A stretch of DNA of 64,000 bases from Cenococcum geophilum 1.58. Its lineage: Eukaryota > Ascomycota > Dothideomycetes > Gloniales > Gloniaceae. The stretch lies in NCBI GenBank assembly GCA_001692895.1, contig KV748187.1, positions 2,724,836 to 2,788,835 of the forward strand, given 5' to 3'. Below are positions 23,930-34,091 of the stretch, piece after piece; the stretch's first letter is position 1, and each line of letters opens with the position of its first letter. The notes below the pieces were generated by a model. That model saw only the letters and a program-made list of their open reading frames with translations. It did not search any database and had not been told where the DNA came from. The translations under genes and the position numbers were made by a program.

Positions 23930-24458
23930 TAAGTCGGGCGTTTTATACTTTAAAGGGGTCCTTATAAATAGAAGACAGGTAGACGATTATTTCTTCTTTA
24001 GAGAGGAAGGGCTTTACCGAGTCCTATGCGTACCGTAGACGTAGGTACGTCTATACGTCCCCACCAGTACGGCCGAAGACGTAGGCCATTTTAGCCTAAG
24101 TAGTAGGGAAGTAGTCTGTATTGACTTTAAGCTTGTCCTATAATTAAAGCTTCTAATTATTAAATATAGGGTTGGTTCCGTCTATAAGTAATAGGGGGTC
24201 CGCAACCTTTACGGACCGCGATAATACTAATACTGTACGTTAGGCTAGAGCCTTAAGGACTATAGCAAGTCTTTAGGTATCTAATAATTCCTTACTAGGC
24301 GTAGGGGGTTCTCTAGCTTTAAGCAGCTCTTAAAGTCGTTTAATTTTGGCATTAGCTGCTACGAGCTCCGCTTAGGAGTTTAAGTTAGTTACTGTTTCAC
24401 TATCGGAGGTATTTAAGGGTCCTATGGCTGCTTTACCGGCTGCTATATTTCTTAGCAT
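23930..24458 (-). pseudogene. Gypsy Gag, N-terminal part
   Basis: The minus-strand start at 24458 reads MLRNIAAGKAAIGPL, then a helical linker, then the retrotransposon Gag core (DYFPTT-x-AKMAYVFGRTGG, LSSIYKDPLKYK). The frame reaches the copia target site at 23925-23929 and resumes at 17934. Stops are RIP-type. Confidence 0.78.
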
Positions 24459-24662
24459 TATGGTATAGTTATTAGGGTAACCTCTAATAGGATTCTGTAG
24501 GGGTTCTGGTCTATATATATTCTATAGGTCTTATTATTCTTTTCTATTCTTCTAGTTCTAGTAATATTCTTTAGGTCTAATTCTATATTCTATTCTAGTT
24601 TGTAGTCCGTAGATATATTTAAGTTCCTTCTTAGGAAGAAAGGGTAGTTAAGCTTTAAATAA

Positions 24663-24922
24663 TATTAGCAACTTAGTTAATTAAGGCACGAGTACGGCAA
24701 GAGGGACGCACAAGCCTATATAATTAGTAGTTTATAAACGAGAATCTAAAGCTAGAGAAAGGAAAGGAGAAGAAGAGTAGCGCTAGTTAAAGTAGGGTTC
24801 TTTTTATACGGTCTTCTAGTCACGTAACCGCAAAGTTCTACCAAGTTCTGCCAACTAAGTTCTGCCAAGTTCTGCTAACCAAGTTCTGCCAAGTTCTGCC
24901 AGGTTCTGCCAGTGCCGTAACA
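24663..24922 (-). repeat. 5' LTR of the gypsy element
   Basis: Pairs with 12959-13218. The GTTCTGCC decamer array lies at 24832-24910, and CCTCC follows immediately. Confidence 0.9.
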
Positions 24923-26270
24923 CCTCCATCTTCCCTTTCTCCGGAAGAACATCTACACNAGGCTTTAAGAAGCCTAATCCAGGCCTATAGAGGGCTAGAA
25001 GGAGAAGAANAAGAAGAACAAGTTGGACAGCTAGTGGACTATACACACAATATCCTAATAGGAAAAAACCCCTTTGCAAAAGAAGAAGAAGAAGAAGAGG
25101 CAAAAGAGGTCCTAGAAGGACTAGTAAAAGAAGTAAAAGCTCTCCGTAAGGAGGTAGCTTCTACTAAAAATACTTACGCAGAGAGACTAAAGAAGGACCT
25201 CCCTTCTTTTTCGTCCTCCCCACCCTCCTTACCATTACCACCACTACCTTCTACCCCTTCTTCTTCTAGTAGGGGTTCTACTTCTACTAGAAGTAAGAAA
25301 AAGCAGCTATAAGAAAGGAAGCTAGTCCTAATTACAGACGAAAAGGACCAATCTCTAGATACCTTCTCTATACGAAATAAAGTTAATTAACTATTTGCAT
25401 TAAAACTGCAAGTAAAAAAGCTAGTTCTAGCGTCTATAGCTAGAACTAAAGGAAAATAAAATATTCTCCTTACGACTACAGAAGAGTATAATGCAGATTT
25501 CCTAGTTAAATATAAGAAGATCTGGCATAACTGCTTTACCTTTTAAAGAGAACAAAAACTAGAACCATGGGTTCAAATTATAGCCCATGGGGTTCCTACC
25601 CTACCTTTCCTAGGAGAAGGAGGCTCTAAGCTTCTAAAAGAAGAGATTGAGACCTTTAATCCTATAAGGATACAAGGACTACCTAGATGGATCTCATTTA
25701 GCGAAAAAAGACACAATCTACAGACCAGATTTAGCTTTATAGTTTTTACTATAGAGAACGAAGAAAAAAGACAAGAAATCCTTAAGTAAAAAGAGATATC
25801 AATTGCAGGTACAGCTACTAAGGTAGTAAAATACCTCGAAGTCTCTCCTACTACGCAGTGCACTAGCTGCCAAAAATTTGGCCATATAGGAGATAGATGC
25901 TCTACTAGAGCCTGTAGATTCTGTGCGGCTGCANATTTATCTAAAGACCACTGCTNTCCTACCTGTTTAATATNAGGNAGGCCTTGCGAGCACACTACCC
26001 CTCTTTGCATTAATTGTAAGGAAAAACACTTTGCTAATAGTAAAGACTGTGAGAATCTTAGAGNAGCTAAACTAGTATATGCATAGTACTAGCGTAGAAG
26101 GTTCTATAGAAGAAGAGATAAAATAAATAGGATTCTAGAAGGAGGTAACTCCTACTAGGCTCTTAGTAAAAGGACAGTAGAGAGCAAAAGGACAGAAATA
26201 AATTGCAAAAGGATAGGGATAGGTGTTAGGATTTCCTCTGGTTTTTCCTACCGTTTTCTCATTCCCTAGT
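24923..26270 (+). pseudogene. LINE ORF1 (gag-like), central and C-terminal part with three zinc knuckles
   Basis: After the CCTCC duplication the frame continues (SSLSPEEHLH), through an acidic coiled-coil stretch (EEEEEEAKEVLEGLVKEVKA), a Ser/Pro-rich linker and an RNA-binding region. Three Cys-His clusters follow at about 25855-26055: C-x2-C-x4-H-x4-C (CTSCQKFGHIGDRC), a second with C-x2-C and an HC pair, and a third (CINCKEKHFANSKDC). This is the ORF1 architecture of Tad1/I-type fungal LINEs. Stops (for example near 25388, 25460 and 26084) are RIP-like. Seven undetermined bases (n) lie within 24959-26064. Confidence 0.75.
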
Positions 26271-26471
26271 AGTTATAGTAACTTAGTATTTTACTAAGGA
26301 GCTATAAACCCTTAGGGGTTTATAAACTACTAGGATATAGCTACTAGTATATGTTAAGCTGCCTAGAAAGGATTTATGTATATAGAACTATAGCGCCATA
26401 GCCTAGAGGCTGCATGCGCAGTATTGTACGTAGTATAATACAATCGGATATAAAAAAAAAATTTAAAAAAA
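26271..26471 (+). other. LINE 3' end with stem-loop and poly-A
   Basis: Non-coding tail. A near-perfect hairpin (GTATTGTAC against GTATAATAC, about 26429-26450) sits just before the A-rich terminus, where LINE reverse transcriptases often recognise their template. Confidence 0.5.
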
Positions 26472-26484
26472 ATGTTGGCCTTAT

Positions 26485-26941
26485 AGATTAAGCCACGGGC
26501 CTCAAATGACTGCTTAAGGTGATTAATACAGTCCTTCGCCAACTGCTTATGCTCTAAGGCAGTAAGGATCTCATTATTAATTATACTAAGGATGACTAAA
26601 TAGACTTTGCCGTCGTCCTTGTTATACTGTTTAAACTCCTTATTATACTTGTCAGAGAGTGCCTTATTAGCTAAGCGAATTAAGTCATTAATATCCGCAA
26701 TAATTTAAGACCTCTTAAGGATCTTGTCTCGCTCCTCCTTTTTAGCGTCCTTTAGTACTCGATTAATAGATATTATAGGTTTTTCTTCCTAGAGCTTTGG
26801 GTAGAGGGGTGGGCCCGTATCTTCCCAAATAATGTGCAGAAGGCCCTTACCACGTAGGTACGTGCTAAGCTGCGTCTAATATTGGGTCTAATTTAAACCA
26901 TCTTTCTTGAGGCGTTAAATGCCTGGATAGTCTTTACCCAT
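26485..26941 (-). pseudogene. Copia Gag N-terminus (outer element, part 1)
   Basis: The minus-strand ATG at 26941 starts MGKDYPGI and continues in one frame (LLHIIWEDTGPPLYP, LKDAKKEERDKILKR, LTALEHKQLAKDCINHLKQ) to the LINE target site. Beyond the LINE it resumes at 10568. The pattern is the UBN2-type Gag of copia elements. Only a few RIP stops lie in this part. Confidence 0.75.
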
Positions 26942-27177
26942 GGCAACGCGTAAATAAATAATTTTAACGCGTAAACAAACGAATTTAACGCGTAAATTTA
27001 ACAATAAGAAATAACTTTATACGCAGGTGTAGTTACCTTTAATGCGGCCTTTAGTAAGGCGTTAAATATAGAACAGTAAGATATGACTTAGCACGGGTGT
27101 AGTAACCCTTTATACAACCTATGGTAAGGTGTCAATCTTCTAACGTCGCAGCTTAGTAGCAACGAGTGCTCATAACC

Positions 27178-27382
27178 TGATGAACTGGATCTGAGGATAT
27201 TAAATAAATGAATCTATGGAATCTAACTATGAGGAATATAGGCCTTGATATAGGCCTATATCTACGGGGTCCGGGGTGACTACTACGGATACCGAAGTAG
27301 TTGCTGCGGAGACCGAACAGGAAGGGACTCTGCTTATGTAAGCAGGAAACGCATGTGGAGGACTCCTCCAGTACCATCGTCA
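27178..27382 (-). repeat. 5' LTR of outer copia element
   Basis: Matches 8326-8530 from TGATGAACT to ATCGTCA. It is followed by the duplication CTAAG at 27383-27387. Confidence 0.88.
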
Positions 27383-27387
27383 CTAAG

Positions 27388-28968
27388 GACTAAGGATCTA
27401 TTTGTATAGCTAGAAGTATTCTTATATTAGTGAAATAGTCTTATTACTGTTACGGCGCCGTGACGCTTATCGCCAAGTTCTGCTATATTCTGCCGCACTC
27501 TAATTCTTGGCAAGGAGTATATTTCGCAACCCCCTTTACCTTTTCTTTTCTTCTTCTTTGGTTCGGAATTCTTGCATATAAGCTACCAACTGATTCAGCC
27601 CAAATCGACCGAGCCCTCACAATTACGGCTTTAGGACTTTAACGTAAATGCGGGGTTAGCTATGCTAGTGAGCGTGTCCAGATGCTCCTCTGCAAGTACC
27701 ATTACTTGCACGTCCAGCTCTTCGGTCTTCTTCTACCGTTCTTGATTCCTGTACATCGACGCCAGGTTGGCCAACACATTAATAGACAACTTGCGCAGCT
27801 GGAAACTAGACTACATACACCCGCCAAGAAGACGCCCCCGGCGCCAGCTTCAAGGACCCCCTACCTTTATAAAATACAGCTAATGCAGCCCAAATTGGTG
27901 GCGCGACGAGCTCGTATTTACCCGTCCTTTAGATCAGCTAAAATCGGCTTATTTAAGCCGAACGCTAGGATCGGGTAAGGCGTATTTTATTAGGTAAGGC
28001 GCATATTTTTTCTGAAAGGCGTTCAGCAGAAGGCTCGGAAGTAAGCCCTGCAGAAGCTCAACCTTTGCTGCCGATATATACAATCGTGGCCGTCGGCTTC
28101 CTGTTCAACTCCCGACTCCCTATTATACACGCTTTTAAGATGCCCTAAAGGCAGGCGTGCTGTATTCGGGTCTCTCAGGAGGTATTGGAGCCTCCTGGGA
28201 GGTAGAAAGGGGTAGTAAGAACGATATGCGTGGGAGTTAAGTTTGTTGGAGGTGGTGTATATAAGGAAGATTTGTCTGTAGCTCTGCAGAAGATCGTCAG
28301 CTTTTCTAAACCAAATTTGAGCTTACCAAAATGTATTGTCAGCTGTCCTTACTGACACCATTTGGTTCATCAGTTTTTACTTGGTTACTAGAGGACACAA
28401 AAAGCGGTAATTGGATGAGCAGTATACCAGTTATGTGGCAGAAGTTATAGCGAGGATGGCTCTAGCAGCTGCATTAAATTCGGCGCCGTCGTTGTCGTCA
28501 AAATCCATGGCAATAAGACTGGTAGGCAGGAGCGATATGAGGTTATTCGGCAGAGCTCGGCAGGATCTTCAGAATCTGCAGGACTGCTTACTAGCCTACT
28601 AAGCCGCATATAGAACGCCTCTTTACCGACGGTTACAAAACGTCAAATTCGACAAGGCTTTGCGTACTGCGCCGAGCCTTCTATATAGGGCCTAGTTGAT
28701 TATGAAAGAACGCCATAGTATTGAGGTGTAAGAAACTAGGAGGCGACCCCTGCCCCGACTGCGCAAGTTGTCTAATACATCTTGAGTCGAAGATGAAAGT
28801 ATTGGCTTCAGCCTGACCCCGCACAGATCGGCAAGGGCTGCATCATGTGGCTGCCTATTCTGACGCCACAACCTTCAATCTCAATCCTGATGCCTGCCAG
28901 CCTTTTCCATCCATCACCTTTCACAAACCCGTCGTGCCATTGCAGTATATGTCTTCTCACCGATCATC
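27388..28968. other. Gene-free stretch upstream of the split STAND-like gene
   Basis: Composition returns to normal here. Several short frames are open (for example plus strand 27682-27978 and 28411-28602), but none has a recognisable motif, matching splice sites or a partner exon. CT-rich tracts at 27520-27570 and near 28880-28930 could be promoter sequence. I see no mobile element ends. Confidence 0.4.
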
Positions 28969-30802
28969 ATGTCATTTGGTTTCGCAGTCGGCGACTTCAT
29001 CGCCGCCGGCAAGCTTATCAAAGACATCATCGCGATTCTCCGCACCTCAGCGCGATCTGAATATCAAGAGCTGATGCAAGAGCTGCACAGCCTCCAGCGA
29101 GCTTTGGATAAAATTGAGCACTTAGAAGCTCCACTAGAAAGGCAGTTATATGTTGTGAGTATCAGGGTCGCTGCACTTATGTGTACGCATGTTCTGGACG
29201 AATTCGCGGGCAAGCTTAAGAAGTTTGAGAGTCTGACTGGCCAGCCTGGGAATTCCAAGGTGAGGATATGGACTCAGAAGCTGCGGTGGGGGTTCACTAT
29301 GGATGATGAAGTGCGCAATTTGCGAGCGTATGTTATAGCGCATGTCGGGAGCCTGAATATGAGACTGCTTACTGAGGCGTTGTTAGTTTCTTTTCCTTCC
29401 TCAAATCACATGATTAAACCAACTGACATTTGCACAGATCTTCCACATATGTGACAGGCGAAAGGGTCGAAAGGACCCAAACGGGCCTTGTTAAGGTTCG
29501 TGAGAGTACTGAAGCGACTGGTAAGATTACGCAGAGTATACAGTCGACCTTGGAAAAGATTGCTACAGTAATAACAAGGTTAACATCCTATCCCGCAGCA
29601 TTTTCCGGTGTACTAAAGAGTAACAAGCGAAGTAATTCCGCAGCTAAAAACGCTGGTCGAGCAAGTGGCTAGGATATGGCAATCAAATGCTAGAGTTGTT
29701 AGTTTCTTGGTCAAAATGCAAGAGTCCCCAACTCCGGCTTTGCGTTATACCTGGTTCCAAGCCCCAGTGAAATTCGAAGACGCTTTAGGAAGAGTTTTTC
29801 CTATTCCCTCGGAATTCGATTGGCTTGTATGACTAACTCTTCACGTCTGTTACGTTATACTGAACAGGTAGCAGAAAATCGAAGGTATAATACTAGCACA
29901 TTTCTCAACGGGACCTGGCCATGCTAAAGTCGCCGCCGGGGAGTATGAGTTATTTGATCCCTTGGACAGTTCGGGAGTCATCTCAAAGTCCAGCTTTGAT
30001 GGCCTGAGACCAGGCATGAGCTTAACCATGGCATTCATCATCGGCCGGTATTCCCATGCATTTAGCGGAAATGAGCGATGCCCAAGACCAGGCTGTCGAA
30101 GCTCTGCCTTTACTTTGTCGGATGGCGGGAAGCAATGGTAAGCTATCACCGATATCGCCTCCAAAAGCACAGTCGCTTATTTGTAGTACCAAATGTAATA
30201 TATGCTTCGAAGATGCACGCACTCGGCTTCCATTGCCCTACCGAGATGATACCCTTGATCGGTCGTTCGAGGACCACGACAACTCAATAAGAACCCTTTC
30301 CCCTCAGAAAAGAAAAAGAATAGATACATGGGATGATCAGAGCGTTGGCGTCCATTTCTATAAGGTCGCTCGGAAGGAAAGACTTTGTTTTAAAAACATC
30401 CGACTGACTCACCTTCCACTTCCCCAAACGCCGCCTGTTAGGAACGTGAGACATACTCCAAAGCAGAAGCGTCGAGATCCACTAGAACCAATGAAGAAAA
30501 CACGACTCAAAAGAGGCTATGGGAGTCCGACTACCATTGCTGAGGAAAATCATCCTAAAGCTTATGTTGAGAATGCTATTGACTCTCAGCGAGATCATCA
30601 TGGTATCGAGCAAAAGGTGGACCTAATACATGAGTTTTTCACACACCCTAACACGAAGACCAACCTGAATGACGTAAACTACCCCGGCGTAACTTACAAA
30701 CCTGGATTTACCCTTCCGAAAATTGACCCTTCTGAGTCCTCCATGTTCAGTGTGTCCAACAGCCAGCGCCCAGCGAGCTTCTTGGCAGCGAGCGAGAGCT
30801 AG
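28969..30802 (+). pseudogene. Split STAND/NLR-like gene, 5' half: fungal N-terminal domain, ubiquitin-like domain, zinc ribbon
   Basis: Five exons by hand: 28969-29381, 29438-29567, 29644-29826, 29875-30137 and 30187-30802 (introns 56, 76, 48 and 49 bp). They encode 534 residues. The start MSFGFAVGDFIAAGKLI is the hallmark of the helical domain found N-terminal in many fungal NACHT/STAND and ankyrin proteins. From about residue 185 a ubiquitin-like domain follows (FQAPVKFEDALGRVFPIPSE, then FSTGPGHAKVAAGEYELFD, LRPGMSLTMAFII). It leads into a zinc ribbon (CPRPGC, then CTKCNICF) created by joining exons 4 and 5. A basic, disordered tail follows. The last 18 residues come from the inverted repeat of the hAT element that interrupts exon 5 at 30748. 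A truncated protein could still be made. Confidence 0.7.
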
Positions 30803-31149
30803 GGCCACCAGTCAAATCGCTCGCTGTTCGCTGCACCAAAATAGGCAGGCTCGCTGTTCGCTGTCAGCCTAATTTCCTAATTAGGCAAATTGTAGGGATT
30901 TAATAGTGTTTTATATTGGAATTTTGGCAGAACCTCTATATATACAATATTAACGTTGCCCAATTAAAAATCCTCCTTAATTTATTTAGTACAGTGTATA
31001 AAATATAGTGGAAACCGCTTAGCGCGTACAGAGGCTCAAATAAGGTAGGTAATAAGGAAGGTAGTAAGGGCTCTAGAGGCTCTATTTTTGTGTCAGAATT
31101 TAATTTAGTAAGGCTTTAGTAAAAGAAGCTTACCAAGCCAGTATTTCTG

Positions 31150-33650
31150 CCTCCGCATTTAGCTTATAGCCAATAAGATTAATATTAAAGCTCATTAACT
31201 AGGGCGCAGTTAAGGCTCCGTTAGTGTTAATGCAGTTAATCAAACTGCTTAATAAAAGGCCTTTAAGCAGCCACCATTTCTAACATTAATCTACTTCAAT
31301 TATATCGGCTGACAGTCTATTGCGCTTATTAGTAACGATCTTTTTAGCTTAACTAAAGACTCGTTCGCATATAGAGCTTATAGCTAGTATAGAAAATATA
31401 TTAAGAGTAATCTTAGCAAGCGTTAGATAGAGAATTTAACCGACTTTAAGCCACTAGGTAAGAGGGTTAGGAATAACATCATTTACCTTATCGCCATCGT
31501 CAGTACGGATCTTAATAAGCTTAAGGCCTACGTTATAGTAGCGATTAAGCTTACTAGCGAGCTTAATACGCTTTTAACTGCGCCTAGAGGAAGTAAGGCT
31601 TTTGTCTATAATTAACGACTGCGCATATTCATCAGCTAAATCGTCGTTGGATTTATAAGGAACCTTCCTATATTACAGCTTAACTAGTTCCTTATCTTCC
31701 TCATCTTCTTAATTATTAATATAGTCAGCAAATATGGTTTCTATACACCGCTCAGCATGAGTAGTTCCTTATCTTCCTCATCTTCTTAATTATTAATATA
31801 GTCAGCAAATATGGTTTCTATACACCGCTCAGCATGCTTCCACTATTAAGGCCACCATTTCTATTTATCGCGAAAGTAGGCTCGTTTAAGTAACGGATAA
31901 AGAATTACTACGGCAAAGTAGTAAGGGCTCTTATCCTTTATTTTGTCGAAATATTTGTTCATCTTTTGGATAGCCATATTAACGCCCAATTTAAGGAAGG
32001 AGTCGCTTTCGTTCTTAAGGCTCTACTAAGTTCGCTGAAGAATTTAATAAAGGAGCTTTATATTAGTAATTAACTCCTATAGAGCGCTATATAAGCCTTT
32101 AACACTAGGGCTATTAGCGTCGCCTTTTATACGCTTGGTGGCTAATATAAAAGGCTTTAAAATCTTAATAAGCTGCTCTACCTGCTTCCAATCATCATTA
32201 GTAAGCGAGTCCTGCGTTAGATCGTAGCTATTATTAGCTAGCCTCCTCTAAGCAAGTAGATATTTATTAATTGCCTTATGAAGAAGTAATACACGGCAGA
32301 GCATAAAGTAGGTGGAATTCCACCAAACGCCTCCGTCCTTAATAAGCAGAAGCTTTGTGTAATTAAATAGCTCGTCCTCTATGCAGGCATTAAGCTAATT
32401 CTTAATAAAGTCCTCGCGACGTCTTAGTAATCGCATGATGTATTTAACAATATTATAAACCTTGCCCACGAAGCCTTTCTGCCGCATAAGGTTAAATTTG
32501 GCTTGGTCGCTTGCACCAATTAAAAGGCGTTTAAGCTTGCTTACACCTTTGCTATATATTAGGGCCTTAATAACAAGGTTAATAATATAACCAACGCACC
32601 AAAGCCGTTCCTTTTTAGGCACTAAGAGGCTTTATAAGAGGTAATTATAGAGGTTGTTATTATTATAAGCATTATCGGTTATTAAGCAACCAAGCTTATA
32701 ATTAAATTAATACTTTTTAATTACCTCTGCCAAAGCCGTCGCAATATTCTTAGCAGTATGTAATCCTCGCAATTATAAAAGCCCTAAAAGCACTAATTAA
32801 AGCTTACCGTCTTTATCAATAAAATAAGCCACTATACTAAGTAGTGACATTTCATTTATAGACGTCTAGATGTCATAGCTAAGGTAGATTTTACTAAGCG
32901 CGGTAAAAAGGAGGTCTTTAATACCAATATGTCGCTATTTAAATAAGGCTTTAATCCAATCGCTTAATGACGTGGGCGCCTTTATAAGACACTCCTGTAT
33001 CTAAGGATGATTAAATATAAGCAGAGCGCGCGTATAAGCACTGGTGGCTTAATAGAAGGTAATATCCTATAGGATTGTCCAATTAACATATGCTTAAATA
33101 TAGCCAGCTGCCTAAAACGGCTAGCGTTTATAGCCACCTCCTAAAGCAGATAAAGCTTAAGCGGCTTCTTTAAACGGGCTTAACGGAATTAGCAATTATA
33201 TATTGCTCTTATGGCTTCTAAGGCCTACATTAATGTTATACTTTAATCTTAAATAGCCAATAATATAATCGTTGCCGTTAATTATAAGTAAAGAACTTGG
33301 TTTCTAAGCTAGGTGGCAGATTCTACACAGCCAGAGTCTCTTTATACCCATAGGACCGTTCTAAAAAAGGTCTGCTCTATACTGCTAAATAGCTAATATT
33401 AAAGCTTTGCTAGATATTAATTGCTTATAAAGAACCCAGTATCCATATTTACCAGTAAGCTTGCCATGCTTTTATAGGTAGAGATTGTCCTAGTCAATAG
33501 AAAAGATACAGCCGTAGTTCTAATCAGCTGGAGGAGGCTTTTATAATATACCAACAGAGGAAGGATTGTTTTAATTACCTAATTCGGTATCATCGTTAAT
33601 TAAAAGGGGAGAGGAAGCAGCTAATTAACAAAGCCTAGATATTAAAGAGC
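31150..33650 (-). pseudogene. hAT transposase, RIP-degraded
   Basis: Minus-strand segments read as hAT transposase. At 32395-32622 there is an RNase-H-like stretch (CVGYIINLVIKALIYSKGVSK). At about 31270-31370 the C-terminal dimerisation domain appears (SICERVFS, AKKIVTNKRNRLSADIIE, KWWLLKGL). TAG/TAA stops are distributed throughout. A 77-bp tandem duplication at 31685-31838 adds a frameshift. Confidence 0.8.
31685..31838. repeat. 77-bp tandem duplication inside the hAT element
   Basis: Two adjacent copies (31685-31761 and 31762-31838) are identical over about 75 bases, starting TAGTTCCTTATC and ending CGCTCAGCATG. Their identity amid mutated DNA implies that the duplication arose after RIP. 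Confidence 0.85.
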
Positions 33651-34091
33651 TTAATTAACGCGTAGATTGCAGAGACAATGAAGAAGAAGTAGAAGAAGAA
33701 GCTCTACTGCCTGGTTAACGCGTAAAAAGTAAGGTTCTTTACATAGTAGTAGTCAACTTTTAATGGGATATTGGGTAGAGGACCCTCACGCGTGCATAGA
33801 GAAATCGGGGAAAATGCTATATTTACTATAGGTAAGCGAGAGTTTCCCAGGGGTTTCTCACTGCTTGGCGTATAGCTAATCCTCCAAATATCAACCAAAT
33901 ATCCTTATAATCTACAAAAAGCTTCAAGACACCAAAAAATCTTCCTTACCTTACCACCAAGGCAGCGAGCTGATAGCGCGCTGTGACTTCATCGCTCGCT
34001 GACTCTAAAAATAAAGACCGCTCGCTGGCTGCTTATGTTATCAGCTTCTTGGCAGCGTCGCTGGCAGCGACGCTGGCTGTTGGACACACTG

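Larger units (their letters stand above)
12959..24922 (-). mobile_element. Ty3/gypsy chromovirus, split by a copia insertion
   Basis: 260-bp LTRs at 12959-13218 and 24663-24922 begin TGTTAGC (TATTAGC in the RIP-mutated copy) and end CCGTAACA (CCGTAATA). They are flanked by the 5-bp duplication CCTCC (12954-12958 and 24923-24927). The element is on the minus strand in gag-protease-RT-RNaseH-integrase-chromodomain order. Without the inserted copia it is close to 6 kb, normal for a full-length chromovirus. It landed inside the LINE ORF1. Confidence 0.92.
10582..26471 (+). mobile_element. Non-LTR retrotransposon (LINE, Tad1-like ORF1) without ORF2, split by a gypsy insertion
   Basis: The element is bracketed by a 13-bp target duplication, ATGTTGGCCTTAT, at 10569-10581 and 26472-26484. 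It ends in an A-rich tail (26452-26471), the mark of target-primed reverse transcription. Excluding the inserted gypsy it is about 3.9 kb: a 2.16-kb GC-richer 5' region, one gag-like ORF and roughly 200-400 bp of 3' sequence. No endonuclease or reverse transcriptase frame is present, so mobility would have depended on another LINE. Confidence 0.82.
8326..27382 (-). mobile_element. Outer copia-type LTR retroelement (gag-protease only), host of the nested cluster
   Basis: Two 205-bp LTRs (8326-8530 and 27178-27382) share start TGATGAACT and end ACCATCGTCA. They are flanked by the identical 5-bp duplication CTAAG (8321-8325 and 27383-27387). Without the inserted LINE and its contents the element is only about 3.15 kb. 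It encodes copia Gag and protease on the minus strand, but no integrase, reverse transcriptase or RNase H. It is therefore a non-autonomous or internally deleted element. Confidence 0.9.
30748..34091 (-). mobile_element. hAT-superfamily DNA transposon inserted in an exon
   Basis: The element is 3344 bp. Its ends read CAGTGTGTCCAACAGCC inward from both sides, and it has a perfect 8-bp target duplication TCCATGTT (30740-30747 and 34092-34099), both hAT traits. Subterminal zones hold repeated CGCTCGCTG motifs (30790-30870 and 33965-34075), likely transposase-binding sites. Its interior is AT-rich with RIP-type stops. It splits the reading frame of the STAND-like gene without changing the phase. 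Confidence 0.92.

Noticed and set aside
29578-29643. Alternative donor GTTAAC for intron 2 of the STAND-like gene
   Set aside because: Splicing there creates a stop; the GTAATA donor at 29568 joins Ala-Thr to Leu-Lys in phase with the same acceptor.
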